DNA of 64,000 bases from Bacteroidia bacterium (lineage in GTDB: Bacteria > Bacteroidota > Bacteroidia > NS11-12g > UBA9320): positions 1 through 64,000 of the forward strand of contig JAGVMN010000016.1 of the NCBI GenBank assembly GCA_020053795.1, read 5' to 3'. The position numbers and the translations under genes were made by a program. This document shows positions 62,455 through 64,000 of this stretch, piece after piece (the first letter of the stretch is position 1; every line of letters starts with the position of its first letter). Below the pieces are notes generated by a model that saw nothing but the letters and a program-made list of their open reading frames with translations, did not search any database and had not been told where the DNA came from.

Positions 62455-64000
62455 ATGACAGATTTGGAAAACATCCAACACCCTTTGGATTCTGAAGGAC
62501 ATAATTCTGAAAATACGGAGCATGAAAATTCTCTTAACGTTAATGATCGGAGTTCAAAGGAAGAATTTATTGAAGAGGCAGAAGACCTGACCCCTGAAGA
62601 AGAAATGCTGCCAGTTGATCAATTAGAGGAATCAGAAACTATGAATGAAACCCCGGTAAACCCAAATGTAATTGAAAAGCCTGTAAGTGAACCGATTGAG
62701 GAATCTGCCTCTATTATTCAAAATGAAACAATGGACATATCTTTTGAGGCACCAATTGATGAAACCTCTGAAGAACATAGTATTGATATAGAAGAAATCG
62801 GAAATCCGGAAATCCCTAAATCAGAAAATCGTGGCAAAAATGAAATTGCTGATTTCGAGGTTGAAACCAATCTTGGCCATTCCGATGATCATGACGATTC
62901 GGAAGAGTTTGAAGAAACGCCTGACGTTGATCTTTCAAGCCTGAATAAGGGTCAATTGCTTACCATGGCTGCAGAGGCTATTCACCTTTCACCAAAAGAA
63001 TCTGTCAAAAAACTTCAAAACATCAGGCCATATTTGGACGATTTATTCAGGAAAGAAGAAAAAGAAGCCCTTAATGCTTATCTGGAAGCCGGAAATGAAC
63101 CCGAAACTTTTGAGTTTATTGAAGATATTGACAAAGAGCGGTTCAATCACCTGTTCAAGCAGGCACAGGATGCCAGAAGTGAGGAACGCCGCCGGATTGA
63201 AAATGAAAAACAAAATAATCTCAAACGGAAGCGGGAGATTTTGAATGTGCTAAAAGAACTGACAGAGAAGGATGAAACCCAAAACACCATTGAAGACGTC
63301 AAAAAACTTCAATCTGAATGGAAAATAATTCGGGTTTTACCAAAAGAAAATGTTCAGGAACTTTGGGATGCCTACCATTTCTACCTGAACAAATTTTATG
63401 ACAATCATTCCATAAACATTGAACTTAAAGACCTTGACCGACGCAAAAACCTAGAGATTAAAATTGAATTGTGCAAAAAGGTTGACGAACTTCATCAGGA
63501 AACATCAATTAAAAGATGTTTCATACTTTTAAACAAGTATCATGAGGACTTCAGAAACACGGGACCTGTTCCCCGTGAATTCAGTGAAGAAATCTGGAGC
63601 CGATTCAAAAGTGCCAGCGACAATGTTTATCAGGAACGAAAGGGTTTAATGGAAGAGGCTGAAAATCACAGAAAAGAAAATCTGGCATTAAAAGAGATTT
63701 TACTTGAAAAGGCCTCAATTGTTGCAGGAGTCAACTACGACAGCATGAAAGCTTGGGGGGCAAAGACTCAGGAAATGACTGCTATCTTCGAAGAATGGAA
63801 AAAAATTGGTACGGTACCGCATAAGAGAGGAGAGGATATTTGGAAGAAGTTTCGCGAATATTTTAATGAATTCTACAAAAACAAGAGTGAATATTTTCAA
63901 AATCTGAATAAAGAGCGAAAGGCCAACCTGATAATTAAAGAAGACCTCTGTAAAAAGGCAGAAGAGTTCCTGAAAGAAACCGATATAAGTTATAGCATAA
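62455..64000 (+). CDS. DUF349-domain protein with acidic N-terminus, truncated by window end
   Basis: Continuous frame MTDLENIQHPLDSEGHNSENTEHENS...RFNHLFKQAQDARSEERRRIENEKQ...EEWKKIGTVPHKRGEDIWKKFREYFNEFYKNK; not in ORF track because no stop before 64000. Confidence 0.85.
   Translation, partial: MTDLENIQHPLDSEGHNSENTEHENSLNVNDRSSKEEFIEEAEDLTPEEEMLPVDQLEESETMNETPVNPNVIEKPVSEPIEESASIIQNETMDISFEAPIDETSEEHSIDIEEIGNPEIPKSENRGKNEIADFEVETNLGHSDDHDDSEEFEETPDVDLSSLNKGQLLTMAAEAIHLSPKESVKKLQNIRPYLDDLFRKEEKEALNAYLEAGNEPETFEFIEDIDKERFNHLFKQAQDARSEERRRIENEKQNNLKRKREILNVLKELTEKDETQNTIEDVKKLQSEWKIIRVLPKENVQELWDAYHFYLNKFYDNHSINIELKDLDRRKNLEIKIELCKKVDELHQETSIKRCFILLNKYHEDFRNTGPVPREFSEEIWSRFKSASDNVYQERKGLMEEAENHRKENLALKEILLEKASIVAGVNYDSMKAWGAKTQEMTAIFEEWKKIGTVPHKRGEDIWKKFREYFNEFYKNKSEYFQNLNKERKANLIIKEDLCKKAEEFLKETDISYSI

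Noticed and set aside
1-64000. CRISPR array, rRNA operon, tRNA, defense island or biosynthetic cluster
   Set aside because: No regularly spaced repeats, no rRNA-like stretches, no recognisable defense or BGC gene sets; tRNAs cannot be excluded without a covariance scan.

Overview
The window is chromosomal DNA from a Bacteroidota (Bacteroidetes) bacterium. This rests on T9SS type A sorting tails, PorX, a fused LpxC/FabZ, Alternative Complex III and TAnnTTTG-like promoter motifs. Most of it is ordinary core genome: lpxD-lpxC/fabZ-lpxA-ABC ATPase; porX-tsaE-M28 peptidase; an actABCDEF operon; phoH; SAM hydroxide adenosyltransferase; parE-parC; trxA; murF; HMG-CoA lyase-like; and a phosphate locus (OprO/P-like porin divergent from pstSCAB-phoU, then DUF47-pit). 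The less ordinary content sits in gene remnants and intergenic DNA. (1) There is a decayed NarL/LuxR-type two-component locus at 1.6-3.14 kb, with two response-regulator remnants, each followed by a copy of a 16-bp palindrome (TACTACTAAAGTAGTA and a 14/16 match). The better copy lies just upstream of a T9SS cargo gene. (2) An ~82-bp REP-like hairpin element occurs twice, inverted, at 27-107 and 40430-40511. The second copy abuts an IS1595-like transposase tail and a RAYT (Y1/HUH) transposase remnant whose HxH region appears deleted. (3) A duplicated 15-bp Pho-box-like element lies between the phosphate porin and pstS. (4) Further pseudogenes, seen by translating across frames, are a choice-of-anchor-I protein, a four-helix-bundle S23-like protein and an XseA-like N-terminus. 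(5) A truncated tandem VCBS/FG-GAP paralog abuts its full-length copy with a TAAATG junction. I found no rRNA, no CRISPR array, no convincing tRNA and no clearly novel multi-gene system. Functional names are motif- and recall-based; no database search was run.
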